From Streptomyces canus (GTDB taxonomy: Bacteria > Actinomycetota > Actinomycetes > Streptomycetales > Streptomycetaceae), in NCBI RefSeq assembly GCF_041435015.1, contig NZ_CP107989.1, positions 558,001 through 622,000 on the forward strand: 64,000 nt of DNA. The letters are read 5' to 3'. The notes under the pieces were generated by a model. That model saw only the letters and a list, made by a program, of their open reading frames with translations, had not been told where the DNA came from and ran no database searches. The position numbers were made by a program, and so were the translations under genes. Shown here one piece after another: positions 24,922 through 34,162 of the stretch (within the stretch, counting starts at the first letter, position 1; each line of letters begins with the position of its first letter).

Positions 24922-27900
24922 ATGCTCCGTGAACGCCCACTACTGCTCGTACTCCTGAGAGGCCTTGTCATGTGTGCCGTGGTCGCAGGCGCGGTGATCC
25001 TGCCGGCGCCCGTGTCCCCCGCGGCGTCGGCTTCGGACGCGCCGTTCGCCGTGAAGGCTCTGACTGCCAACGGCCGGGTGAACCCGCTGGGCATCGGCGG
25101 TGACGACCCGGTCCTCGGCTGGCAGTTGACGTCAGCCCGGCGGGCGACATCGCAGACGGCCTACGAGATCCAGGTCGGACGCAAGCCGGGCTCGACCGAC
25201 GTGTGGTCGTCCGGCAAGGTGGCGTCCGGCCGCCAGGTCGGCGTGCGGTACGGCGGGCCTGCCTTGGAGGCGGGCATCCGTTACCACTGGCGCGTTCGGG
25301 CCTGGGACGACAAGGGAGTCGCGAGTCCGTGGAGCGCGACCGCGTACTTCGAGACCGGCCTGCTGGACTCCGAAGACTGGGACGGCGCCCAGTGGATCAC
25401 GCGCCCCGCGGCTCCGAGCGAGCTGGACAAGTGGACGGACTACACCGCTACGGTCGAGTTCAAGCTCGACAGCGCCGCTTTCGGCATGTTCCTGCGCGCC
25501 CCGGATGTGGGCAACGGGTACATGTGGCAGTTCAACGTCACGGGCCCGACACCGATGCTGAGGCTGCACAAGCAGGTCAACGGCAACTACACCGTGGTGC
25601 AGGACGTGGATCTCGCGCCCTACGGCTTCACCAACGCGAGTCTCCTCGCCGGCCGACACACCGTCCGCTACGAGGTCTCGGGCACCACCATCAAGACGAC
25701 ACTCGACGGCAAGCTGGTCAACACCTTCACGGACTCCACGTTCACGAAGGGGTACCTAGGCTTCCGCACCCACGCATGCTGCGGTGAACGCGGAACGGTC
25801 TACGACGCCGTCGTGACCGGCACCGACGGCGGCACGCTGCTGGACACCGACTTCGCCTCCGGCCGCAACCCGTTCACCGGCGGTGAGATCGTCGACTCCG
25901 CCCTCGTCGTGTCCGGCACCACGGACGCCCTCTACGCACCCGCGTCCCGGCCGCTGCCACTGTTGCGCAAGGACTTCACGACCAAGGCCGGCAAGAAGAT
26001 CGCCTCCGCGCGCGTCTACGCCTCCGCACTCGGCCTCTACCAGCTGGAGCTCAACGGCAAGCCGGTCGGCGACCAGGTGCTCGCCCCGGGCTGGACGAAC
26101 TACGACAAGCGCATCCAGTCCCAGACCTACGACGTCACGAAACTGCTCGACAGCGGAGGCAACGTCATCGGCGCGTCCCTTGCGGACGGTTGGTGGGCCG
26201 GCAAGGTCGGGCTCGGCTGGACCCACCAGTACGGTGACACTCCCGCTCTCGTGGCGAAGATGCGCGTCACCTACACCGACGGCTCCATCCAGTGGATCGC
26301 CACGGACGGTTCATGGAAGGCGTCGGACGGGCCCTTCGCGAAGGCCGACCTGCAGGACGGCGAGACGTACAACGCTCGTCTGGAGCCGTCGGGCTGGAGC
26401 CGACCAGGCTTCGACGACGCGCAGTGGGAGCCCGCCGCGAGCGTGGACTCACAGACCGCACTCCTGGTCCCGCAGAGCGACGAGCCGGTGCGCCGGACTC
26501 AGGTGCTCCAGGCCCGGAAGATGACCGAACCCACCCCCGGGACCTACGTCTACGACCTCGGTCAGAACATGGTCGGCGTGTCACGGCTGAAGCTGACCGG
26601 CTCCGCCGGCCAGACCGTCAAGATCCGCTACGCGGAAGTGCTCAACAAGAACGGCACCCTCTACACCGACAACTTCCGCAGTGCCAAGGTCACCGACCGC
26701 TACACCTTCGCCGGGACCGGAACGGTCACCTACGAACCCACCTTCACCCAGCACGGTTTCCGCTACATCGAGATCACCGGGGTGAACGAGCCTCCCGCTC
26801 TCTTGGACGTCAACGGCGTCGTATGGGGGTCCGACCTCCCCACCACCGGCACGCTGAAGACCTCGGACAGCATGCTCAACCAACTGGTGAGCAACATCTC
26901 CTGGAGCCAGCGCGGCAACTTCCTCTCCATCCCCACCGACACCCCGGCCCGCGACGAACGTCTGGGGTGGACGGGAGACATCAGCCTGTTCGCGCCGACG
27001 GCCAACTACCTGGTCGACACCCGTGCGTTCCTGTCCCACTGGATGGCGGACGTACGCAACTCCCAGTACGCCAACGGCGACCTGCCGGCGGTCGTACCCA
27101 CCCCTCAGGGCCAGTTCGGCGACAGCGGTGTCGGGTGGTCCGACGTGATGATCACGGTGCCGTACCACGTATGGCGCTCCTACGACGACACCCGCATCCT
27201 GCGCGAGAACTACCCCGCCATGCAGAAGTTCTTCCAGTTCGTGCGCACCAGCGCCGGACCGGACCTGCTCGAGCCCGGCCGCACCACCTTCTTCACCAAC
27301 GACTGGCTGAACCTGGACGACCCGACCGAGCAGGGCATCCTGGGCACGGCCTACTACGCCGAGAACGCCCGCATGATGGCGGAGACGGCCAAGGCCCTGG
27401 GCGATGACGCGGCGGCGTCCGACTACGGCAAGCTCTCCGCCGACATCCGCGACGCCTTCACCAAGGCCTATGTCGCGGCCGACGGCACCGTCAAGGGCAA
27501 CTCCCAGACCGGGTACGCGATGGCCCTCGCCATGAACCTGGTCTCGGATCCGGCACTGGTCGACAAGGTCGGTGAGAAGTTCGTGGCCAAACTGGCCCTC
27601 ACCGACTACCACCTGCGGACCGGCTTCATCGGCACGCCGCTGCTGCTGCCCGCGCTGAGCAGGATCGGCCGGGACGACCTGGCCTACAAGATGCTGCTGC
27701 ACAAGGACTACCCGTCCTGGGGCTACGAAGTCGCCAACGGTGCCACCACCATGTGGGAGCGCTGGAACTCCATCATGCCCAACGGCGACTTCGGCCCGGT
27801 CGACATGAACTCCTTCAACCACTATGCCTACGGCGCCGTGGGTGACTGGATGTTCCAGAACATCGGCGGCATCTCCGCGCTCGAGCCCGGCTACAAGCGC

Positions 27901-28215
27901 TCCCGGATCGCGCCGGTTCCCGGCGGGAACCTGACGCAAGGCACCGGAAGCCTCACCACCGTCTACGGCCGCCTGTCGTCGAAGTGGAGCACACACAAGG
28001 GCGCGTTCGACCTGAAGGTGACGGTCCCGGTCAACACGGTCGCGGAAGTCCATGTCCCGGCGACGACCCACTGGGCGGTCACCGAGGGCGGCCGACCGGC
28101 CGACGCCGCCAAGGGAGTCCGCTTCCTGCGCATGGAGAAGGGGGCCGCCGTGTTCGAGGTCGGCTCGGGGTCCTACGACTTCGGCGTCCACACCGTCCGC
28201 GGGGAGGCCGAATAG
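24922..28215 (+). CDS. Secreted GH78 alpha-L-rhamnosidase
   Basis: A 1097-residue extracellular enzyme releasing L-rhamnose from plant glycosides, pectin or glycans. It has an N-terminal signal peptide (hydrophobic about 8-30, AxA-like site near 35), a fibronectin-like domain, a carbohydrate-binding-like insert, jelly-roll domains and the (α/α)6 barrel. Conserved catalytic acids are seen as Glu679 (PARDERLGWTGD, general acid) and Glu946 (TTMWERWNS, general base), at a spacing close to that in characterised Streptomyces GH78 enzymes. The ATG follows CAGGAGATGCC. LacI-type control is likely. Confidence 0.95.
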   Translation: MLRERPLLLVLLRGLVMCAVVAGAVILPAPVSPAASASDAPFAVKALTANGRVNPLGIGGDDPVLGWQLTSARRATSQTAYEIQVGRKPGSTDVWSSGKVASGRQVGVRYGGPALEAGIRYHWRVRAWDDKGVASPWSATAYFETGLLDSEDWDGAQWITRPAAPSELDKWTDYTATVEFKLDSAAFGMFLRAPDVGNGYMWQFNVTGPTPMLRLHKQVNGNYTVVQDVDLAPYGFTNASLLAGRHTVRYEVSGTTIKTTLDGKLVNTFTDSTFTKGYLGFRTHACCGERGTVYDAVVTGTDGGTLLDTDFASGRNPFTGGEIVDSALVVSGTTDALYAPASRPLPLLRKDFTTKAGKKIASARVYASALGLYQLELNGKPVGDQVLAPGWTNYDKRIQSQTYDVTKLLDSGGNVIGASLADGWWAGKVGLGWTHQYGDTPALVAKMRVTYTDGSIQWIATDGSWKASDGPFAKADLQDGETYNARLEPSGWSRPGFDDAQWEPAASVDSQTALLVPQSDEPVRRTQVLQARKMTEPTPGTYVYDLGQNMVGVSRLKLTGSAGQTVKIRYAEVLNKNGTLYTDNFRSAKVTDRYTFAGTGTVTYEPTFTQHGFRYIEITGVNEPPALLDVNGVVWGSDLPTTGTLKTSDSMLNQLVSNISWSQRGNFLSIPTDTPARDERLGWTGDISLFAPTANYLVDTRAFLSHWMADVRNSQYANGDLPAVVPTPQGQFGDSGVGWSDVMITVPYHVWRSYDDTRILRENYPAMQKFFQFVRTSAGPDLLEPGRTTFFTNDWLNLDDPTEQGILGTAYYAENARMMAETAKALGDDAAASDYGKLSADIRDAFTKAYVAADGTVKGNSQTGYAMALAMNLVSDPALVDKVGEKFVAKLALTDYHLRTGFIGTPLLLPALSRIGRDDLAYKMLLHKDYPSWGYEVANGATTMWERWNSIMPNGDFGPVDMNSFNHYAYGAVGDWMFQNIGGISALEPGYKRSRIAPVPGGNLTQGTGSLTTVYGRLSSKWSTHKGAFDLKVTVPVNTVAEVHVPATTHWAVTEGGRPADAAKGVRFLRMEKGAAVFEVGSGSYDFGVHTVRGEAE

Positions 28216-28238
28216 GCCCGGAGAGCCGCATGACGTTC

Positions 28239-28267
28239 TGGCGGGCCCGGACATTCCGGGCCCGCCA
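28239..28267 (+). terminator. Hairpin terminator of the rhamnosidase gene
   Basis: A perfect 12-bp stem, TGGCGGGCCCGG and its complement with loop ACATT, starts 23 bp after the GH78 stop codon. From here to 28536 no gene is recognised. Confidence 0.85.
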
Positions 28268-28536
28268 ACGACCCGCGAGCAGGCTCGGCAGGGCCCAGAC
28301 CTTCGGCTTCCACTATGCAGGTCATGGCGCGCTTCAAGGATCTTCAGCATCTCGTGCGTGCAGCCGCGGGCCTGTTCAGTGGCACCCCCCTGGCCTGCTC
28401 GACCTCCTGCGCAATCAGAACGGTGGCCGGGTCACCCGCAGCTGGAATGCCTTCTCCACGAGCCCGCCGACATCGTGGAGCGCCGACCACGTTCGGGTGA
28501 CGGCGAAGGCTGAGTCCCCAACGGGCTGGACCAAGG

Positions 28537-28932
28537 TCACAAGGCGATCAGACCTGCCGTCGTCTCTCTGAAGCCGCAGGCATCGAAGTAGAACGATCGC
28601 AAGTGCTCTTCGAAGTCGACGTGCAGCCACTCGCACCCCGCAGCACGACATCCCTCAGCAGCTGCCTTGATCAGCGCGGCTCCCACCCCGTTCGAACGAT
28701 TGCGCTGAGCGACGACCGTGTCCAGGGCGAACGCATGGACGCCGCCGTCCCAGGCCACGTTGACGAAGCCAATCAAACGGTGATCCTCCCAGGCGCAGAC
28801 CCAGCCGAGGCTGTGCCGTTGAAGCCTTGCACGCCAATCCGTCCGCCCGACTGGGTGATCGAATCCTTCGGCATGCAGCTTGTTGAGAGCTGAGTTGTCG
28901 ACGTCGCCCCGCCACTCATATGTGATCGTCAT
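28537..28932 (-). CDS. GNAT family N-acetyltransferase
   Basis: A 131-residue GNAT enzyme using acetyl-CoA. The pyrophosphate-binding motif appears as RNRSNGVGAALIKAA, and the C-terminal WLHVDFEEHLRSFYFDACGF is the usual last β-α-β. The ATG at 28932 is the first in frame. It stands alone at the left edge of the mobile island; the substrate is unknown. Confidence 0.88.
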   Translation of the reverse strand: MTITYEWRGDVDNSALNKLHAEGFDHPVGRTDWRARLQRHSLGWVCAWEDHRLIGFVNVAWDGGVHAFALDTVVAQRNRSNGVGAALIKAAAEGCRAAGCEWLHVDFEEHLRSFYFDACGFRETTAGLIAL

Positions 28933-28998
28933 GATCCGAACCTAGTGACCGCCGGAGCCGGACTACAGGGCGGGCGACTCACTCACCCTCGGTTGCCG

Positions 28999-29940
28999 TC
29001 AAAACCAGGCTCTGGCGTGGCGCTCGCTCGGGATGAACCCCACCCAGCCGGAGGGCACATCATGGACGTACACACTCATCGACGAGTCCGACAGGTGCCC
29101 CAGCAGGTCGGACACGACGGAACGGTCGGTGCCACCGCGGATCCAGTGCGTCGCCGCGCCGTGGCGGACCATGTGCGGGCGGGCGATCAGGTCAGCCGCG
29201 CGCGCGAGGCGGTCGAAGAGGTCCTTGGCATTGGAATAGGTCATCGCCCGGCCCAGCGGGGCCCGGAAGAGGTTCACCAAAACCTGCTCGGTGAACTCGG
29301 CCTCCGGCACCGCTGCCCGCTCGTAAAGGTAGTCGGCGTAACAGGCGACCAGCTCGGTGGTCACCGGGATGACCCGCGGCCGCCGCGACTTCGCCCAGGC
29401 CCCGTTGCTGTTCAGCCGGCGCCGCACGTGCACGTGCGGGCCCTTCACCTGGCAGCCGAACGCCTGGGAGTCGGCGAGCAGGTGCATGTCCTCCCGGCGC
29501 AGCCTCAGCGCCTCGCCGATCCGCATCCCCGTGCCCCACAGCAGCAGCACCAGAAAGCGGTCCCGCGCGTGCCGGGCCACCTCCACCAGGCGCGCGATCT
29601 GCTCGATGGTCAGCCACTCGATCCCCGCGTCCAGCGACGCCAGCTTGATCAGCCGGGACCGAACCGTACGGCGCTGGTCGTCCTCGCCCGGGTCGTAGCC
29701 CGGCGGCAGGTAGCGCAGATACTTGGGCTCCGTCAGCTGCCCCAGCAACTCCTTGGCCACCCAGCCCATCCGGACGCCGAAGGCCAAGAACTCACAGACC
29801 GTGCCAACGATCGCATTCGCGGTGTTCTCCCCACGGAACCGTGCCGGCCCGCCACCTCGCCGACTCCGCGACGGCAGCGGCTCCTCGACAAGCCAGTGCA
29901 GGAACCGCGACAACTGCCAGACGGTCACCGAAGCCCAGCC
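28999..29940 (-). pseudogene. Tyrosine recombinase (TnpA-like), N-terminally truncated
   Basis: About 314 codons of a site-specific recombinase with an apparently complete catalytic domain: Arg in GTGMRIGEALRLR, His-x-x-Arg in PHMVRHGAATH, His in LLGHLSDSSM and the likely Tyr in SVYVHD. The N-terminal core-binding domain is cut: homology begins at SVTVWQLSRFLHWL near 29930, where the sequence switches to a recombinase on the opposite strand. A GTG at 29928 could start a shortened product. It is part of a broken Tn554-like unit. Confidence 0.75.
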
Positions 29941-29988
29941 GGCGAGGGGGTCCGCTGCGCGCTGGAGGCGGCGAGCCGGGGCAGCTGC

Positions 29989-31769
29989 ATGCCGCATTAC
30001 GTCAAGTGGCGCTACCAGTACAAGAGTGGGCAGACACAGCTGGAGCTCGCCGACTGGCTCGCGACCATGGCCCACCCCCTTCCTCGCGGCCGCCCGTGCC
30101 TGGTGGGGGCCTGCGACGGCACGGCGCACGGCCGCCGGACTGCGCTGTGCACCTACCACCGCGAGCGCTGGCGCCGGCACCGCAAGGAACTCGGTATGAA
30201 GGACGCGACCGGCGAGGACCTGGCCGGCTGGGCAGCGGTGCAGAGTCCGTGTCTGAGCGGCTTCCAGTTCACGCTGCTGCCGCTGAACCCGCTGCTGCGC
30301 CGTGAGGTCCTCCACGCCCTGGTGCAGCGCGATGCCCAGCGGCCGACGCTGAGCCCGGTCGCGGTGCGGCTCCTGGTCCGCGGCCTGGAGGGCGTCGACA
30401 GTATCGCCGCCCTGCCGCCCAAGCAGCTCGCCGACCTCGGGTACATCGACCGCAACTGCGAGGCCCACTGGAACGACGTGCTGCGCCTGGTGCGCGCGGC
30501 CTTCGACAAGTTCCGCGGGATCGACCCGCTCGACAAACCCGTGTGGGAGCTCGCCGACCTGGGTCTGCGCTCGCGCACCCGCTCCGGGGTGCGTACGGTC
30601 CCGCGGCAGTTGGACACTTCGGTGATCCGGCAGGACTGGCTGCGCCGCCTGCTGGCGGACTGGGTGAAGGAGACCACCCCCGAGAACACCGACTTCCGGC
30701 GGTTCTTCAGGGCCTGCGCAGCCGCATCGCGTGCCCTGGAGCTGCGACCGAGCGGCGGCCACGACCCTTCCGCGCTGAAGATCACCGACATGGACGCCGT
30801 CGTCGAGGAGATCCGTACCCGCCAGCGGGAGGACGGCACCGGACCGCTGTCCGCGGGCGCCCGCAACGAGCTCCTCACATGCTTTTGCCAGCTCCTCGAC
30901 TTCGGGCGCCGCCTGCAGGTCGTCGACGACCTCGCCACCGGGTTCGCCCGCCAGCGCCACCACCAGATCCCTTACGAGGACGCCAGCGAGGACATGGCCG
31001 GCAAGGCCATCCCCGAACTCCTCATCGCCCAGCTGGATGCGGCCACCGACCTCATCGGCGTCGACTTCCCCTACGGGGACTTCCCGCCGGAGGTGGTGCA
31101 GGCGATGCTGCGCACCGTCTACGTCCTGCTCCGTGACACCGGCCGGCGCCCCTGGGAGGTGCGCTGGCTGCCCAGCGGCACGCGGACGCCGGCACTGACC
31201 TGCACACCCTGCGCGATCTCATGGACCACCGGTCGGCAGACACCACTCTTGGTTACTTCACGGTCTCCCTGAAGCGGCGCCGCGAGGCAGTGGAGACGAT
31301 GCGCCTTCACGTCGTCGATCGGTCCGGGCACCCTATGCCGACCTCATCGGCGACCGTGTACGACGCGCGGTCGGTGGGGACGCCGTTCGGCAACTGCACC
31401 GAGCCGTCCAACGTCAAGGCGGGCGGCGGGAAGTGCCCGATCCGTTTCCAGTGCTCGGGGTGCGGCTTCTACCGCCCGGCTCCCTCGTTCCTCCCGGCGG
31501 TCGAGGACCACATCCGCGGTCTGAAGGCCGACCGGGAGAGCGCCGTGGCCATGGATGCGGCCGCGTTCGTCATCCGCAACCTCACCGACCAGATCGACTC
31601 CTTCCAGGCGGTGGTCACCGGCATCCGTACCGCGCTTGCCGAGATGCCCGAAGCCGAACGCCACCACATCGAGGAGGCGGCCGCCCTGCTGCGCAAGGTC
31701 CGCGCCGCGGAGCCGCCGAACCTTCTGCCGATCGTCGGCCTTCCCACCAGGAGCAACTGCAATGGCTGA
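29989..31769 (+). pseudogene. Tyrosine recombinase (TnpB-like) with catalytic-core deletion
   Basis: A large recombinase remnant on the plus strand. The frame from ATG 29989 encodes the N-terminal and core-binding region up to VYVLLRDTGRRPWEV (about 31160). The sequence then changes frame and resumes at DLHTLRDLMDHRSADTTLGY (from 31197), the last His and Tyr boxes, continuing to a Cys-rich tail (CPIRFQCSGCGFYRP) and stop at 31769. The roughly 150 residues with the catalytic Arg, Lys and HxxR are missing. The stop overlaps the DUF6262 start. Confidence 0.75.
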
Positions 31770-32295
31770 ACCCCGCACCCCCGCGCAGGTCCTGCACGAG
31801 GCCCGGCAGAAGGACTCCCGGGTCAAACGCGCCCGGGTCCTGGGCGTGGTCGACCAGATGCTTGCCGAGAAGGAGCCGGTCTCCTTCACCGCGGTGGCCC
31901 GCACAGCGAAGGTCTCGCACTGGCTGGTTTACGCGGAGGGTGTGCGCGAGGTCATCGAGCAGGCCCGGCGCCGCCAGGCCCGTCAGCCGCGCGAGGACGG
32001 CGGCCGGAAGGCTCCGGCCGGCTGGCAGGTGGAAGTGCAGATCACCCGGGAGGACAACCGGCGGCTGCGGGAGGAAGTCGACCGTCTCAAGGCAGCCGTG
32101 CGCCGCTCCCTGGGGCAGCAGATCGATCAGGTTGGCGCCGCCGACCTCGGCGCCCGCGTCGACGAGCTGACCGCCGCCAATCAGCGTCTGGAGGGCGAAC
32201 TCGCCCAGGAGAAGGCCCGTGCCGAGGAATTGCAGGGCCGGCTCACCGAGGCGGAGGACGATTCGCCGGGGCTAGGACCAGCCTGCGCCGCATGA
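31762..32295 (+). CDS. DUF6262 (TnpC-like) coiled-coil accessory protein
   Basis: A 177-residue protein with an N-terminal helix-turn-helix-like part (VSFTAVARTAKVSHWLVYAE) and a long C-terminal coiled coil (about 95-170, rich in Glu/Arg/Leu). This is the layout of the DUF6262/TnpC proteins that accompany paired tyrosine recombinases in Tn554-like elements. The ATG follows AGGAG and overlaps the preceding recombinase by 8 bp. The gene itself looks intact, but its partners are broken. Confidence 0.75.
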   Translation: MAEPRTPAQVLHEARQKDSRVKRARVLGVVDQMLAEKEPVSFTAVARTAKVSHWLVYAEGVREVIEQARRRQARQPREDGGRKAPAGWQVEVQITREDNRRLREEVDRLKAAVRRSLGQQIDQVGAADLGARVDELTAANQRLEGELAQEKARAEELQGRLTEAEDDSPGLGPACAA

Positions 32296-32382
32296 TCCGG
32301 TCGGGGAACCAGGAGCCCGCTGTGTGATCCACGCCCGCCCCTCGACGGCCGCCCGCACCGGGCGGGCGTCGAGGGGCGCGGG

Positions 32383-33030
32383 TCACTGGGTCGTGCTCGG
32401 GATGCCCAGGACCTCGTACAGGTGCTGGCCGTGAGCCCACCTCTTCAGCTCGGGACGGCCCATGAGGATGAGGTCGTGGTGCGCGGCGAAGTGGATCGCA
32501 GGCTGGGTGAAGCCGTTGAGGCCGATCATGATCGGGACGTCGGCTCCATGGTGGAGGCGCGCAGTCCCGTTGAACTTCTGCACGTGCCCTGAGCCGACCG
32601 GGCTCGAATACTGCTTGCACTGCAAGATCAGGAGCCGGTCGTCACGGTCCCGGGCGGTGACGTCCACACCAAGGTCTCCGGCGCCTCCCACCCGCCGTGT
32701 GCTGCGGAACCCGTCCCGGGCAAGGAGATCGGCGCACGCCTGGTCGAACCCCGTCGCACTCATCGCTGCGAGTTGCTTCATCTTGAAGGTCAGCACATCT
32801 GGATCCACTGCTTCGCCCGGCGTAACGGTGGAGTCCTCGTCGTTGCCGACGTAGGCGTAGGCGTAGGTGCCGGCGCCGAACAGGAAGGACAGCAGCTTCG
32901 CCAGGAGGATGAGCGTAGTCAGTGTGCCGATGGCGATGAGGCCGCCCCACCAGGGGTGACCGGAGATCAGCCCCCACAGGTCCACGGTGATCCACCGGCT
33001 TACGTCTTCCGTGAGCCACTCCCACACCAT
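32383..33030 (-). CDS. Membrane-anchored Mrr-type restriction endonuclease 1
   Basis: A 215-residue protein. A hydrophobic segment (about 28-52, LIAIGTLTTLILLAKLLSFL) precedes a C-terminal Mrr-type endonuclease fold (about 92-205). It has the PD-(D/E)xK pattern as FRSTRRVGGAGDLGVDV and LILQCKQY. Such proteins cut modified or foreign DNA, here apparently at the membrane. The MITE at 33042 ends only 11 bp before the ATG, so its natural promoter and ribosome site are probably displaced. It is related to the second Mrr protein at 34163-34843. Confidence 0.85.
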   Translation of the reverse strand: MVWEWLTEDVSRWITVDLWGLISGHPWWGGLIAIGTLTTLILLAKLLSFLFGAGTYAYAYVGNDEDSTVTPGEAVDPDVLTFKMKQLAAMSATGFDQACADLLARDGFRSTRRVGGAGDLGVDVTARDRDDRLLILQCKQYSSPVGSGHVQKFNGTARLHHGADVPIMIGLNGFTQPAIHFAAHHDLILMGRPELKRWAHGQHLYEVLGIPSTTQ

Positions 33031-33041
33031 CTTGCCGATCG

Positions 33042-33174
33042 CTAGTGTGCTGCGCCAGAAATCCGTCGGTAGATCTGTCTCGTATCGGCGGTCGGATTTC
33101 CGCCGCCGAACCGGGGTGTTGACCGTCCGCGGCTCGGTCAGAACTACCTAGGAACTTGCGGCGCAGGACACTAG
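33042..33174. mobile_element. 133-bp MITE, copy 1
   Basis: Its 15-bp terminal inverted repeats differ at one base: CTAGTGTGCTGCGCC on the left, CTAGTGTCCTGCGCC read from the right. It has no coding capacity and an internal hairpin (CGGCGGTCGGATTTCCGCCG). It differs from copy 2 only at 33083 (T for C). CTAG at both ends may be the target duplication used by some IS5-group elements. It sits directly upstream of Mrr gene 1. Confidence 0.85.
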
Positions 33175-33294
33175 TGCCGCATCAGCCAACGTTTCGCCCC
33201 GTAGTGCCTCAGATCGCGGATGGCGCAGGTCCCAGCGAACGCGACGTCTGAAATCCGCCAGCAAGCTCGCTGTCCGCCGGCCGAGAATCCGCTC

Positions 33295-33936
33295 ATGATC
33301 GTTGAAGCGCGGGGAATCCGCATCCTGCATCGCGGGCATGAACCGCAGGTCCATCCCACCGCCTACGTCGCCCCGACGGCCACGCTCGTTGGTGATGTCC
33401 GCGTGGGGCCGAGGGCGCGCGTGATGTACGGTGCGGTGCTCGATGCCGAGGGATCTCGGATCGAGGTCGGGGAAGCGTCGTTGATCTGCGAGAACGCGGT
33501 GTTGCGCGGGTCTGCGGTCGCCGGCGACCAGCCGGTACTTGTCGCCGACCACGTCTTCGTGGGGCCGCATGCCACGCTGCTGGGCTGCGAGGTCGGCAGG
33601 TGCGTCTACGTGGCGACCGCGGCGACCGTCCTGCAGGGCGCACGGTTGGGGGCCGGCTCTGTTGTCGCTGTCGGTGCGCTCGTCCATGCGCGCGCCGTTC
33701 TGCCGGACGAGTTCTTCGTGCCGCCGCACACCGTGGCGCTTGACGCGCCGCTGCGGCTGCTGGCCCCAGGCGATCCAGGTCTGGCAGAGGCCGTCGGGCG
33801 GGTGGGTTTCGCGCAGGTGGCGTTCGGCATCGGTGCGGAGTGGACCGACCGGATCAGCCGGTACGAGCGCATCGCGGAGGTGCGCGTCGCCGAGTTCGGC
33901 ACGCACGCGGACGATGAGGTTCTGAATCTCGGCTAG
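33295..33936 (+). CDS. Gamma-carbonic-anhydrase-like hexapeptide-repeat protein
   Basis: A 213-residue left-handed β-helix protein with many hexapeptide turns (VHPTAYVAPTATLVGDVRVG...). Two histidines in VADHVFVGPHATLLGC sit where gamma-carbonic anhydrases hold zinc; the third expected ligand (before ENAVLRGS) is not evident, so activity is doubtful. It lies between two direct copies of the MITE, and its TAG stop comes from the CTAG end of MITE copy 2, so the original C-terminus may be altered. No strong ribosome site is seen. Confidence 0.8.
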   Translation: MIVEARGIRILHRGHEPQVHPTAYVAPTATLVGDVRVGPRARVMYGAVLDAEGSRIEVGEASLICENAVLRGSAVAGDQPVLVADHVFVGPHATLLGCEVGRCVYVATAATVLQGARLGAGSVVAVGALVHARAVLPDEFFVPPHTVALDAPLRLLAPGDPGLAEAVGRVGFAQVAFGIGAEWTDRISRYERIAEVRVAEFGTHADDEVLNLG

Positions 33937-34065
33937 TGTGCTGCGCCAGAAATCCGTCGGTAGATCTGTCTCGCATCGGCGGTCGGATTTCCGCCGCCGA
34001 ACCGGGGTGTTGACCGTCCGCGGCTCGGTCAGAACTACCTAGGAACTTGCGGCGCAGGACACTAG
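33933..34065. mobile_element. 133-bp MITE, copy 2
   Basis: Same length, orientation and sequence as copy 1 except for one base (33974). Its left end supplies the stop codon of the hexapeptide gene. Its right end supplies the last codons and stop of the small minus-strand ORF next to Mrr gene 2. Confidence 0.85.
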
Positions 34066-34128
34066 CGCAAGGACGGTGTACAACAGGAACTTCAGCAGCG
34101 GGTCGAGTGACCCGTCTTCGTCGAACAC
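34039..34128 (-). pseudogene. Small hydrophobic ORF truncated by MITE copy 2
   Basis: A GTG with GGAGG 4 nt upstream starts VFDEDGSLDPLLKFLLYTVLA, after which the frame runs into the MITE and ends as LVSCAASS. It lies 34 bp after Mrr gene 2 on the same strand and was probably the third gene of that operon, encoding a small membrane protein before the MITE inserted. Confidence 0.5.
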
Positions 34129-34162
34129 CACACCTCCGGAACGTCGATGACGGGGGTGCCCG

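Noticed and set aside
26581..28350. 589-codon frame antisense to the rhamnosidase
   Set aside because: No domain and no start site; it mirrors the codon bias of the GH78 gene.
28945..31272. A single 775-codon plus-strand gene covering the whole recombinase region
   Set aside because: The first 348 codons are antisense to the other recombinase. Only from about 29989 does the frame look like a recombinase.
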